Shown in pieces: positions 1 to 6,043 of a DNA stretch of 12,127 nt. This DNA comes from CAZQCI01 sp964592255 (GTDB taxonomy: Bacteria > UBA10199 > SBBF01): the NCBI GenBank assembly GCA_964592255.1, contig CAZQCI010000064.1:1-12127 (forward strand), given 5' to 3'. A model generated the notes under the pieces. It did no database searches. It saw nothing but the letters and a program-made list of their open reading frames with translations, and was not told the DNA's origin. The position numbers were made by a program, and so were the translations under genes. Position 1 is the first letter of the stretch. The number at the start of each line of letters is the position of its first letter.

Positions 1-234
1 ATTGGGAGTTAAGTACCAAAGCCGGTTGTTTTCTTGTTTAAAATGTTGGGCAATTTCGGCGGTGCCAGCCATTTGGGGAACCTTGTCCCCGCGGACAAAA
101 GCGCCCCCCTCAACATGGGTAAAGCCATGGTCAAGCAAGTAGCGGATGAAGGCTTTTTTAGCCTCCATAGGGATGATTTCGGCCACATTTTGTAGCCCGT
201 CACGAGGACCGACTTCGACAATGGAGATGTTCAT
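1..234 (-). CDS. Hydroxymethylglutaryl-CoA lyase, N-terminal part (cut by window edge)
   Basis: The first 78 codons of a gene that continues past the left edge. HMG-CoA lyase cleaves 3-hydroxy-3-methylglutaryl-CoA to acetyl-CoA and acetoacetate, the last step of leucine breakdown. The sequence opens with MNISIVEVGPRDGLQN, which is the family signature; in this family the Arg-Asp pair of PRDGLQ contributes to substrate and divalent-metal binding. Further on it reads FVRGDKVPQMAG, matching the usual SFVSPKWVPQMAD segment, and it ends at YLTPN, matching the family's VLTPN. The ATG lies 8 bases after the stop of the biotin carrier gene. An AGGAA sequence lies about 14 bases upstream of the ATG and overlaps the end of the carrier gene. 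As the last visible gene of the liu-type operon it fits liuE/mvaB. Identity is strong despite truncation; whether the enzyme is complete cannot be seen. Confidence 0.93.
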   Translation of the reverse strand, partial: MNISIVEVGPRDGLQNVAEIIPMEAKKAFIRYLLDHGFTHVEGGAFVRGDKVPQMAGTAEIAQHFKQENNRLWYLTPN

Positions 235-242
235 GGTTCTTA

Positions 243-686
243 TTAATTTCCTATTTTAATTATCCCCAACACTTGTTCTTTTGTCACCTGTTCTCCCAGG
301 GATACCATCAGTTTTTCCACCACTCCCTTTTGAGGAATGACCACTTCATATTCCATTTTCATGGCTTCTACCACCATCAGTGTGGCATCAGCGTCTATGG
401 TATCGCCTTCTTTGAAATTGACCTTTGTGACTTTACCCGCAAAAGGGGAGAGAACGGTTCCATCAAATTGAGGCTGAGAGGTGGACATACCTTCTTTTTC
501 CCAAATGCCTTCCCAGGGCATGTGATTGAGATGGGCTTGAAAGTTTTTTCCATAACGTAGAAGAGGAATTTTGGTGGCTACCGGTGTGAAGGAAGCAAGT
601 TGTCGACCTTCTTGACTGAGAGTGGCCTCATTCCCGGAAATGTCGACTTCATAGCTCTGATTGTACAAGGTGAGAATGTATTTCAT
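243..686 (-). CDS. Biotin carboxyl carrier protein of a split methylcrotonyl-CoA carboxylase alpha subunit
   Basis: A 147-residue protein with a C-terminal biotinyl domain (about residues 73-146). The biotinylation motif EAMKM places the modified lysine at K110, and the paired-hairpin pattern around SPFAGKV and KGVVEKL is typical. The first 70 residues hold no second catalytic domain; they may be the remnant of the BT linker domain that bridges the biotin carboxylase and carrier domains in one-piece alpha subunits. The start codon overlaps the stop of the upstream biotin carboxylase gene (ATGA), and no good ribosome-binding site precedes it, so translation is probably coupled. With the biotin carboxylase it would make about 640 residues, close to a normal fused MCC alpha subunit. 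The context with liuB, liuC and HMG-CoA lyase points to methylcrotonyl-CoA rather than acetyl- or propionyl-CoA as substrate; this last point is an inference. Confidence 0.9.
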   Translation of the reverse strand: MKYILTLYNQSYEVDISGNEATLSQEGRQLASFTPVATKIPLLRYGKNFQAHLNHMPWEGIWEKEGMSTSQPQFDGTVLSPFAGKVTKVNFKEGDTIDADATLMVVEAMKMEYEVVIPQKGVVEKLMVSLGEQVTKEQVLGIIKIGN

Positions 687-2170
687 AAATTGATGACCGA
701 AAATAAAGAGGGACGGTGATGCCCGCCTGTCTTTTTGTTTTCTCCACTACGCGTTGGCATCAGTAGGGCGGATACCAGTATTTTAAGCTCCTCGACCGTG
801 GGTTGAGGTTTAAGTTGAGAGAGCAAATCCTTTTCAATACTGTTGGTAAAAATTGTATTTTTGATGAAAGCCGTTGTCTCTAATAGTTTTTTTAAGAAAG
901 CAATATTGTGAGTGAATCCTAAAATAATGGTTTGACCTAGAGCTTCCAGCATCTGCAGCCGGGCTTGTTCGCGGTTGATTCCCCATGTACTGACTTTTGC
1001 AACCATGGGGTCGTAATGAGGCGATATCTCACCCCCTTCGTTAATGCCTGTATCGATACGTGTATGACGCGTTAAAGGCCATGCTAACTTTGTGACTGGA
1101 CCGGGTGTAGGCATGAAGCCGTGGAAAGGATCTTCGGCATAAAGGCGGCATTCAATGGCATGCCCACGGGGAGAAATATCTTGTTGCGAAAAACGAAGTT
1201 TTTCTCCCAAAGCGACACGTATTTGTTCTTCAACCAAGTCTAAACCGGTGATCCATTCGGTGACGGGATGCTCCACCTGAAGGCGTGTGTTCATTTCTAA
1301 AAAATACCAATTGTCTTTTTTCTTTGCAGGATCCACTAAAAATTCCACAGTTCCTGCGCCGTGATAATTAATTTCTTTGGCCAATTTAACGGCGGCTTTA
1401 TGCAGCTCTTGGCGTGTATCGTCCGAAAGATCCGGAGCGGGGGCTTCTTCAACCACTTTTTGGTGCCGACGCTGCGCGGAACATTCGCGATCCATCAAAT
1501 GAATAACGTGCCCTTCTTGATCTGCCAGTACTTGAACTTCGATATGTTTGGAGCGCTCTAAATACTTTTCTAAAAAGACGGAACTGTCGGCAAAGGCTGA
1601 AGACGCTTCGCGCATGGCCGATTCTAGTGACGACATCAGATTTTTTTTGTCGTGCACCAGTTTCATCCCTTTTCCACCCCCTCCACCACTGGCTTTGACT
1701 AGCAGGGGATAGCCGATGTCATCCGCTTTTTTAAGCCAATCTTTTTCTGTTAATTTGTCTCCGGCCTTCACATAAGCCCAAGGCAAAGTCCGTATTTTGA
1801 GTTTATCGACCAAAATTTTAGAATCGATTTTTGAACCCATCTTTTCAATCGATTCGGGGAGGGGGCCTACCCACTTAAATTTGTGCTTTAACACTTCTTT
1901 AGCAAAAGAAGCTTTTTCACTTAAAAAACCATAGCCGGGATGAATGAGGGTCGCTTTGGTTTTTTTGGCGATCGTGAGGATTTGATCGATGTTTAAATAA
2001 GTTTCGCCCAATGTGGCGCCTTCCAGAAGATGGGCTTCATCCGCACACATGACATGACGTGCGTTGGTATCGTGGGTGGAATATACGGCGACCGTGGATA
2101 AACCCATGATGCGGGCTGTTTCGAAAATGCGGCAGGCAATTTCACCGCGGTTGGCGACTAGTAATTTCAT
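683..2170 (-). CDS. Biotin carboxylase subunit of methylcrotonyl-CoA carboxylase (stand-alone)
   Basis: A 495-residue ATP-grasp biotin carboxylase that carboxylates the biotin on the neighbouring carrier using ATP and bicarbonate. Visible motifs, in order: N-terminal LLVANRGEIACRI, HPGYGFLSE, the glycine-rich ATP loop KASGGGGGKGM, the RECSAQRRHQKVVEEAPAP block, and the catalytic MNTRLQVEHPVTE segment with its arginine. I chose the ATG at 2170 because family members begin at M(K/R)xLVANRGEIA; an in-frame ATG 24 bases further upstream lies inside a repeat element. In acyl-CoA carboxylases of this type the carboxylase is normally fused to the carrier, but here the protein ends about 45 residues after the carboxylase fold and overlaps the carrier gene by 4 bases. 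It is homologous to AccC and would often be labelled as such. The operon context argues for the LiuD/MccA role. Confidence 0.92.
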   Translation of the reverse strand: MKLLVANRGEIACRIFETARIMGLSTVAVYSTHDTNARHVMCADEAHLLEGATLGETYLNIDQILTIAKKTKATLIHPGYGFLSEKASFAKEVLKHKFKWVGPLPESIEKMGSKIDSKILVDKLKIRTLPWAYVKAGDKLTEKDWLKKADDIGYPLLVKASGGGGGKGMKLVHDKKNLMSSLESAMREASSAFADSSVFLEKYLERSKHIEVQVLADQEGHVIHLMDRECSAQRRHQKVVEEAPAPDLSDDTRQELHKAAVKLAKEINYHGAGTVEFLVDPAKKKDNWYFLEMNTRLQVEHPVTEWITGLDLVEEQIRVALGEKLRFSQQDISPRGHAIECRLYAEDPFHGFMPTPGPVTKLAWPLTRHTRIDTGINEGGEISPHYDPMVAKVSTWGINREQARLQMLEALGQTIILGFTHNIAFLKKLLETTAFIKNTIFTNSIEKDLLSQLKPQPTVEELKILVSALLMPTRSGENKKTGGHHRPSLFSVINL

Positions 2171-2177
2171 AAACGTT

Positions 2178-2253
2178 ATCCCGGCGAAAGCCAACTGTGG
2201 TAAGCCAGGATCCTTAAGCTAAAAGAAACCCGGATTCCTGCTGTCGCGGGGAT
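2178..2253. repeat. REP-like inverted repeat element between liuC and the biotin carboxylase gene
   Basis: Outer arms ATCCCGGCGAAAGC (2178-2191) and GCTGTCGCGGGGAT (2240-2253) are inverted copies with 12 of 14 positions paired. Inner arms CCAGGATCC (2205-2213) and GGATTCCTG (2232-2240) extend the symmetry, and an A-rich centre lies between them. This is the layout of the short REP/MITE-like intergenic palindromes built around 'ATTCCCGCG-AAAGC-GGGAAT', which many proteobacterial genomes carry in large numbers. It separates two genes of one operon and nearly abuts the start codon at 2170. A related single hairpin lies at 10405-10433. The arms have diverged, which suggests an old copy. Confidence 0.7.
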
Positions 2254-2276
2254 GGCACTCAGTTTTAGGTTTTACG

Positions 2277-3065
2277 TTATTTTAAAGCCCAATTCGGTTT
2301 TCTTTTTTCTAAAAAGGCCGTTAATCCTTCTTGCCCTTCGGGAGAGGCCCGAAGCTCGGCTAAAGTACATGCGGCCAACTCCAGTTTTTCTTCAAAACTT
2401 TTTTCACGGATATTTTTTAAAAAGTGTTTAGCGACTTTTAAGGCGTTGGGAGAATTTTGCAACATACCTTGAATGATTTGGTTGAGGGCCCCATCAAGCT
2501 TTTCCTTGTTTTCCACCACCTGATGAATGAGCCCTATGCCAAAAGCGCGAGCCGCAGGAAAACGTTCGGCAGTTAAAAAAAAATTGCGAGTGAAGGATTC
2601 CCCAATTTTTGCAACAACAAAGGGCCCGATAACGGCGGGGATTAATCCTAATTTGACTTCGCTAAAACTGAATAAAGTGTCACTGCTAGCAATGACTACA
2701 TCCGAGACACTAACCAAGCCTAATCCGCCACCAAAGCACGCTCCATGAACGGCACATACAACCGGCTTGGAAAAAGTGTTGATCGTTGACAACATTTTGC
2801 CCAGCTCGCGCGCATCGGCCTGGTTTTGTTCTGTGGTGTAGGAAGCGCTTTTTTTCATCCAATGAATATCGCCCCCGGCACAAAAGGCCTCACCGGATCC
2901 ACGAATAACAGCCAGGCGGACTTGGTCATCTTGCGCGTGTTTTTCAAATACAGCGATGAGTTCCCGAATCAGTGTATCGTTAAAAGCATTGCGGATTTCT
3001 GGACGATGAAGAGTGATTTCCAAAACTCCGTTTTCTTTTTTGATGAGGAGATGGTTTAAATTCAT
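2277..3065 (-). CDS. liuC: Methylglutaconyl-CoA hydratase (crotonase family, LiuC type)
   Basis: A 262-residue crotonase-fold enzyme. It should hydrate 3-methylglutaconyl-CoA to HMG-CoA, the step between the carboxylase and the lyase encoded on either side. The first oxyanion-hole segment is AFCAGGDIHWM (about 60-70) and the second is HGACFGGGLGLV (107-118). The segment SEVKLGLIPAVIGPFVV (135-151) carries the likely catalytic Glu136; PAVI(S/G)PFVV rather than PGAGGTQRL is typical of the LiuC subgroup. The position matching the second glutamate of classical enoyl-CoA hydratases is Gly116. The ATG at 3065 was chosen over an upstream in-frame ATG at 3140, which would run into the carboxyltransferase gene. 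A TAGGAG ribosome-binding site overlaps that gene's stop codon, and the gap between the two genes is 13 bases. Confidence 0.9.
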   Translation of the reverse strand: MNLNHLLIKKENGVLEITLHRPEIRNAFNDTLIRELIAVFEKHAQDDQVRLAVIRGSGEAFCAGGDIHWMKKSASYTTEQNQADARELGKMLSTINTFSKPVVCAVHGACFGGGLGLVSVSDVVIASSDTLFSFSEVKLGLIPAVIGPFVVAKIGESFTRNFFLTAERFPAARAFGIGLIHQVVENKEKLDGALNQIIQGMLQNSPNALKVAKHFLKNIREKSFEEKLELAACTLAELRASPEGQEGLTAFLEKRKPNWALK

Positions 3066-3078
3066 AAAAGTTTGGCTC

Positions 3079-4689
3079 CTACATTCGGAACACTCCAAAA
3101 GGAGCATCAAAACTGGTGTTACCGTAACGGCAGGATTCAAGACATAAGCCTAAAACTTTGCGTGTATCTCGTGGATCGATGATGCCGTCATCCCACAGGC
3201 GGGCTGTGGCAAAGTAGGGGGAGCCTTCTTCGTCGTAGCGTTTGAGAATAGGGGCTTCCATGGCTTCAATTTCCTTAGCGCTTAATTTTTTTCCTTCTTT
3301 AAGTAATTGTTCAATTTTGACGGTTGATAATACTTTAGCGGCTTGTTCCCCACCCATAACGGAAATGCGACTGTTAGGCCAACTAAAGAGGAATCGCGGT
3401 TGATAAGCCCGCCCGCACATGCCGTAGTTTCCCGCACCAAAACTACCACCGACGAGTATCGTAATTTTGGGCACTTTGGTGGTGGCCACAGCCGTGACCA
3501 GTTTGGCTCCATGTTTGGCAATTCCTTCGGACTCGTATTTACGGCCCACCATAAAGCCCGTAATGTTTTGCAGAAAAATTAAGGGAATGCCGCGTTGATC
3601 GCAAATTTCAATAAAGTGTGCGGCTTTTTGGGCGGACTCGCTAAAGAGCACGCCGTTGTTGGCCACAAAACCTACTTGATATCCGTAAATGGAAGCAAAC
3701 CCACAGACGATGGTTTCGCCATACAGTCTTTTAAATTCGTGAAAATCGGAACCATCAACTAAGCGCGCAATCACTTCGCGGATGTCATAGGGTGTTTTAA
3801 AATCTTTTGAGACAACTCCTAAAATTTCATCCGTCGGATACAGAGGGTCTTCATAAGCTGATTTGGGGTAGAGCAAGGTGTTTTTATTTTTTCCAAAATG
3901 ATTGACTATTTCACGTGCAATTTCAATCGCATGAGCGTCATTTTCAGCGTAATGGTCGGTGACTCCGCTGAGACGACAATGAACATCAGCTCCTCCTAAA
4001 TCTTCAGCGCTCACTGTTTCGCCCGTTGCGGCTTTGACTAGAGGAGGGCCTCCTAGAAAGATGGTCCCTTGGTTTTTAACAATCACTGTTTCGTCGCTCA
4101 TCGCTGGAACATAAGCCCCACCGGCTGTGCACGATCCGAGTACGACGGCAATTTGCGGGATTTTTTTGCCTGACAGTCGGGCCTGGTTGTAAAAAATACG
4201 GCCAAAATGATCGCGGTCGGGAAATACTTCCGACTGAAGAGGCAAATAGGCGCCACCGCTGTCTACCAAATACAAACAGGGCAGATTGTTTTCAAAAGCA
4301 ATTTCTTGGGCTCTTAAATGTTTTTTAACCGTGGTAGGAAAGTAAGTGCCGCCCTTAACCGTGGCGTCATTGGCTACGATCATCACAGTTTGGTTATGAA
4401 CTTTGCCAATACCGGTGACAATACCAGCCGAAGGAGCTTCATTGTCGTAGAGACCAAAAGCTGCAAGTCCCCCTAGCTCTAAAAAAGACGAATCCGTATC
4501 CAAAAGATGCTTGATGCGGTCGCGTACAAACAGTTTGCCGCGTTCGGTATGCTTTTTAAGGGCTTTTTCACCACCACCTTGTTTGACTTGAGCTATTTCT
4601 TTTTCTAACTCTTTTGCTAAACGGGCGTGATGTTCAAAATTGTCTTTAAAGTTTTTGGAGTCTTTTTTGACTTTGGTTTGAAGAATCAT
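3079..4689 (-). CDS. liuB: Methylcrotonyl-CoA carboxylase carboxyltransferase (beta) subunit
   Basis: A 536-residue carboxyltransferase that moves the carboxyl group from carboxybiotin to 3-methylcrotonyl-CoA, giving 3-methylglutaconyl-CoA. The methylcrotonyl-specific blocks are clear: DSGGAYLPLQSEVFPDRDHF, RIFYNQARLSG, GSCTAGGAYVPAMSDE, GTIFLGGPPLVKAATGE and LGGADVH...SGVTDHYA in the N-terminal half. In the C-terminal half are LFLQNITGFMVG-like (IFLQNITGFMVGRKYE) and GGSFGAGNYGMCGRAY. The protein ends in FGVFRM, the ending seen in MccB/LiuB proteins. Length is normal for the family. It follows the membrane-protein gene by 18 bases with only a weak ribosome-binding site, and is followed by liuC after 13 bases. 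Acetyl- and propionyl-CoA carboxyltransferases are homologous but lack several of these blocks. Confidence 0.96.
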   Translation of the reverse strand: MILQTKVKKDSKNFKDNFEHHARLAKELEKEIAQVKQGGGEKALKKHTERGKLFVRDRIKHLLDTDSSFLELGGLAAFGLYDNEAPSAGIVTGIGKVHNQTVMIVANDATVKGGTYFPTTVKKHLRAQEIAFENNLPCLYLVDSGGAYLPLQSEVFPDRDHFGRIFYNQARLSGKKIPQIAVVLGSCTAGGAYVPAMSDETVIVKNQGTIFLGGPPLVKAATGETVSAEDLGGADVHCRLSGVTDHYAENDAHAIEIAREIVNHFGKNKNTLLYPKSAYEDPLYPTDEILGVVSKDFKTPYDIREVIARLVDGSDFHEFKRLYGETIVCGFASIYGYQVGFVANNGVLFSESAQKAAHFIEICDQRGIPLIFLQNITGFMVGRKYESEGIAKHGAKLVTAVATTKVPKITILVGGSFGAGNYGMCGRAYQPRFLFSWPNSRISVMGGEQAAKVLSTVKIEQLLKEGKKLSAKEIEAMEAPILKRYDEEGSPYFATARLWDDGIIDPRDTRKVLGLCLESCRYGNTSFDAPFGVFRM

Positions 4690-4707
4690 AGGTGCACACT
4701 TGATTCT

Positions 4708-5223
4708 TTAATCTTTGATGAATAAGCCTCTAACGGATTTAAGTATAATACCGAAAGAAAGCCCGAACAGGATGTGCGCGATCAGGATGACCCGTTTGCT
4801 AACTTCAAGAGCAAAAGGAAGATCGAAGCTGCCGGCAAAGAGGCAGCCCCCGAAGACCCAAATCACTAAACTAGTGACAACGCCTAAAATAACTAAGGAA
4901 ACCCCTTTGCTTTTTTCGTCCACTAAATGAGCAAAGGTCCCTCCAAAACAAGCTGAAAGAATAAGATGAAGCCCTAAACCTGCCATGCCCGCTGTGCCTA
5001 AGGGACCGTAGGTTGTGGCTTTTACTCCAAAGATGGCAGCGCCCATTAACTTAAGGGGTCTGTAGAACTCTCCGCTGACTTTGGCGGCATAAATTCCACT
5101 GATGGCGGCAACAATGAGCCCAGCGATAACGCCCGAAAAAATTCCCGCCATAACCCAGCGAGGGTTAAACCGTGTCCAAATATGAGTGATACTTTTACCT
5201 TCTTCAAGTGTGATGGATGACAT
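4708..5223 (-). CDS. Four-helix inner membrane protein of unknown function, first gene of the leucine operon
   Basis: I do not recognise this 171-residue protein. It has a short polar N-terminus (1-22) and four likely membrane helices at about 23-46, 79-101, 107-130 and 143-162. A loop at 47-78 is rich in small residues (GVKATTYGPLGTAG). No catalytic, transport or binding signature is evident. It has no cleavable signal peptide. The gene lies only 18 bases upstream of liuB on the same strand, and there is a 332-base intergenic region in front, so it is probably the first gene of the leucine transcript or shares its promoter. A role linked to uptake or tolerance of branched-chain acids is conceivable from position alone, but nothing in the sequence shows it. 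No strong ribosome-binding site is visible before the ATG at 5223. Confidence 0.75.
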   Translation of the reverse strand: MSSITLEEGKSITHIWTRFNPRWVMAGIFSGVIAGLIVAAISGIYAAKVSGEFYRPLKLMGAAIFGVKATTYGPLGTAGMAGLGLHLILSACFGGTFAHLVDEKSKGVSLVILGVVTSLVIWVFGGCLFAGSFDLPFALEVSKRVILIAHILFGLSFGIILKSVRGLFIKD

Positions 5224-5421
5224 AGGGCGTTGATACTCAAACTGTCTCTTGTTGGCAAGTGGGTTTTTGGCTTTTTGTTGATTTTCTATTATGATAGATA
5301 AATCAAAATTATATTTTTAATAAAGTGGTCATCGGTTTTTTATCATCGACCGAAAATCGAACTCCTTTCATTTTTCCAATCCAAAAATTTGTCCCTGTAA
5401 GCCTTAAATTTGTTTTTAGCC

Positions 5422-5438
5422 TTGGCATTATCTTTGCT
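5422..5438 (+). promoter_or_regulatory. Sigma-54 (RpoN) type promoter ahead of yraN
   Basis: The sequence TTGGCATTATCTTTGCT matches the sigma-54 consensus TTGGCACRNNNNTTGCW at all fixed positions except the two after TTGGCA. The invariant GG (-24) and GC (-12) are exactly 10 bases apart. Transcription would begin near 5449, leaving a leader of about 105 bases before yraN. Sigma-54 promoters need an enhancer-binding activator bound upstream; the inverted repeat at 5332-5353 is at a suitable distance but is weak evidence. No competing sigma-70 promoter is obvious in the same interval. Confidence 0.6.
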
Positions 5439-5500
5439 TTAGCTAGTTGCGTCACTGGAATGAGTGATGAAGCACCCCCTTGATGAGATGGCTCTCTTCC

Positions 5501-5552
5501 GCCTCTCCTCCTTTGACCCAAAGGTAGGAGAGGCCCGGGAGGGAGTTTTTTT
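5501..5552 (+). promoter_or_regulatory. Structured 5' leader with strong hairpin next to the yraN ribosome-binding site
   Basis: GCCTCTCCTCCTTT (5501-5514) pairs with AAAGG-AGGAGAGGC (5520-5524 and 5526-5534), giving 14 base pairs with one bulged T (5525) and a GACCC loop. It is followed by GGGAGGGAG (5537-5545), the yraN Shine-Dalgarno, and a run of seven T (5546-5552) just before the ATG at 5556. The pyrimidine strand (CTCTCCTCC, 5503-5511) can also pair with the GGAGGGAG Shine-Dalgarno, so two alternative folds exist. The gap between the main hairpin and the T run (11 bases) is too long for an ordinary intrinsic terminator. Confidence 0.45.
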
Positions 5553-5555
5553 ACG

Positions 5556-5936
5556 ATGGAAAAAACTGCTAATCAAAAACTGGGTTCTTCTGGTGAAGGA
5601 GTAGCCGAGCAGTATTTAAAAACACATGGTTTTGAGATTGTGAGTCGAAATTATTCTTGTAAGGGTGGGGAATTAGATCTGGTGGCTGTAAAGAAAAACG
5701 CACTTCATTTTATTGAAGTCAAGTCTCGCTCTTCTGTGCAGTTTGGTGATCCGCTGGAAGCGGTTGGCAACATTAAGCAGCAGCGGCTTTCGCGGGCGGC
5801 CCAATATTATTTACTTTCAAGCCCCCAATTTCATTCTTTTGAAAAATTTTTTTCTGTTATTGGTATTCATTATACCCAACATCCGCCGTTAATAGAATGG
5901 ATTCCCAATGCGTTTGAACTGTGGGGAGGCTATTAA
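5556..5936 (+). CDS. yraN: YraN family protein (UPF0102, predicted endonuclease-like fold)
   Basis: A 126-residue cytoplasmic protein of the UPF0102/YraN family. The diagnostic blocks are GSSGEGVAEQYLKTHGFEIVSRNY (residues 10-33), GGELDLVAV (37-45) and FIEVKSR (52-58), followed by LEAVGNIKQQRLSRAAQYYL. Asp41 and the Glu54-x-Lys56 pair have the arrangement of a restriction-endonuclease-like active site, which is why the family is thought to be a nuclease; its cellular role is not firmly known. Length is normal. The ATG follows a purine-rich GGAGGGAG site with 10 bases between them. YraN genes usually sit near rnhB, rplS or DNA-processing genes. Here yraN appears alone, behind a sigma-54-type promoter and a stable leader hairpin, which is unusual for a housekeeping gene. 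Confidence 0.92.
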   Translation: MEKTANQKLGSSGEGVAEQYLKTHGFEIVSRNYSCKGGELDLVAVKKNALHFIEVKSRSSVQFGDPLEAVGNIKQQRLSRAAQYYLLSSPQFHSFEKFFSVIGIHYTQHPPLIEWIPNAFELWGGY

Positions 5937-5962
5937 GATTGTTCACAATTGTGAATGATAAT
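5933..5962 (+). promoter_or_regulatory. Palindromic operator-like site within a candidate promoter
   Basis: TTCACAATTGTGAA (5942-5955) is a perfect 14-base palindrome. It lies between a -35-like TTAAGA (5933-5938, overlapping the yraN stop) and a -10-like GATAAT (5957-5962), 18 bases apart, which is where a repressor would block transcription. It could instead fold into a 5-bp hairpin followed by a short T stretch, that is, a weak terminator for yraN. The promoter elements are poor matches; the palindrome itself is certain. Confidence 0.35.
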
Positions 5963-6043
5963 TTTCCCATCAGGCAACTTCCGGCAAGACAAGGGCGATA
6001 AAGGGCATTAATCATAGTTCTTTAAGGGGAGAAAGCATGGGCC

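Larger units (their letters stand above)
5224..5555. other. Divergent intergenic region between the leucine operon and yraN
   Basis: A 332-base stretch without a convincing gene. The left part (about 5283-5325) is very AT-rich, contains TATAAT and CATAAT hexamers on the minus strand (5308-5313 and 5288-5293) and is the likeliest place for the leucine operon promoter, though neither hexamer has a good partner at the -35 distance. The middle (5332-5353) has an interrupted inverted repeat, TCGGT/ACCGA. The right part holds a sigma-54-type promoter and a structured leader, both listed separately. Short ORFs here (for example MSDEAPP at 5460-5483) have no ribosome-binding site. Confidence 0.6.

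Noticed and set aside
683..2170. Acetyl-CoA carboxylase accC/accB pair as the identity of the split biotin genes
   Set aside because: The adjacent carboxyltransferase is clearly of methylcrotonyl type, and liuC and HMG-CoA lyase flank the genes, so the leucine pathway is the better fit; a dual role cannot be excluded.
2171..2194. Upstream start for the biotin carboxylase at 2194
   Set aside because: The added codons translate the repeat element; family proteins begin at the methionine at 2170.
3066..3140. Upstream start for liuC at 3140
   Set aside because: It would overlap the end of liuB by over 60 bases, and the extra residues have no counterpart in the family; the ATG at 3065 has a TAGGAG site.
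5460..5527. Two tiny overlapping ORFs (MSDEAPP and MRWLSSASPPLTQR) as leader peptides before yraN
   Set aside because: No ribosome-binding site for either, and such short frames arise easily by chance; the Pro-Pro motifs alone are not enough.
5956..5972. Fur box suggested by TGATAAT near the palindrome
   Set aside because: Only one half of the 7-1-7 repeat is present; the second half does not match.
5982..6000. Second GG-N10-GC sigma-54-like site before the 567-residue gene
   Set aside because: Only the invariant dinucleotides fit; the surrounding bases do not match the consensus, unlike the site at 5422-5438.
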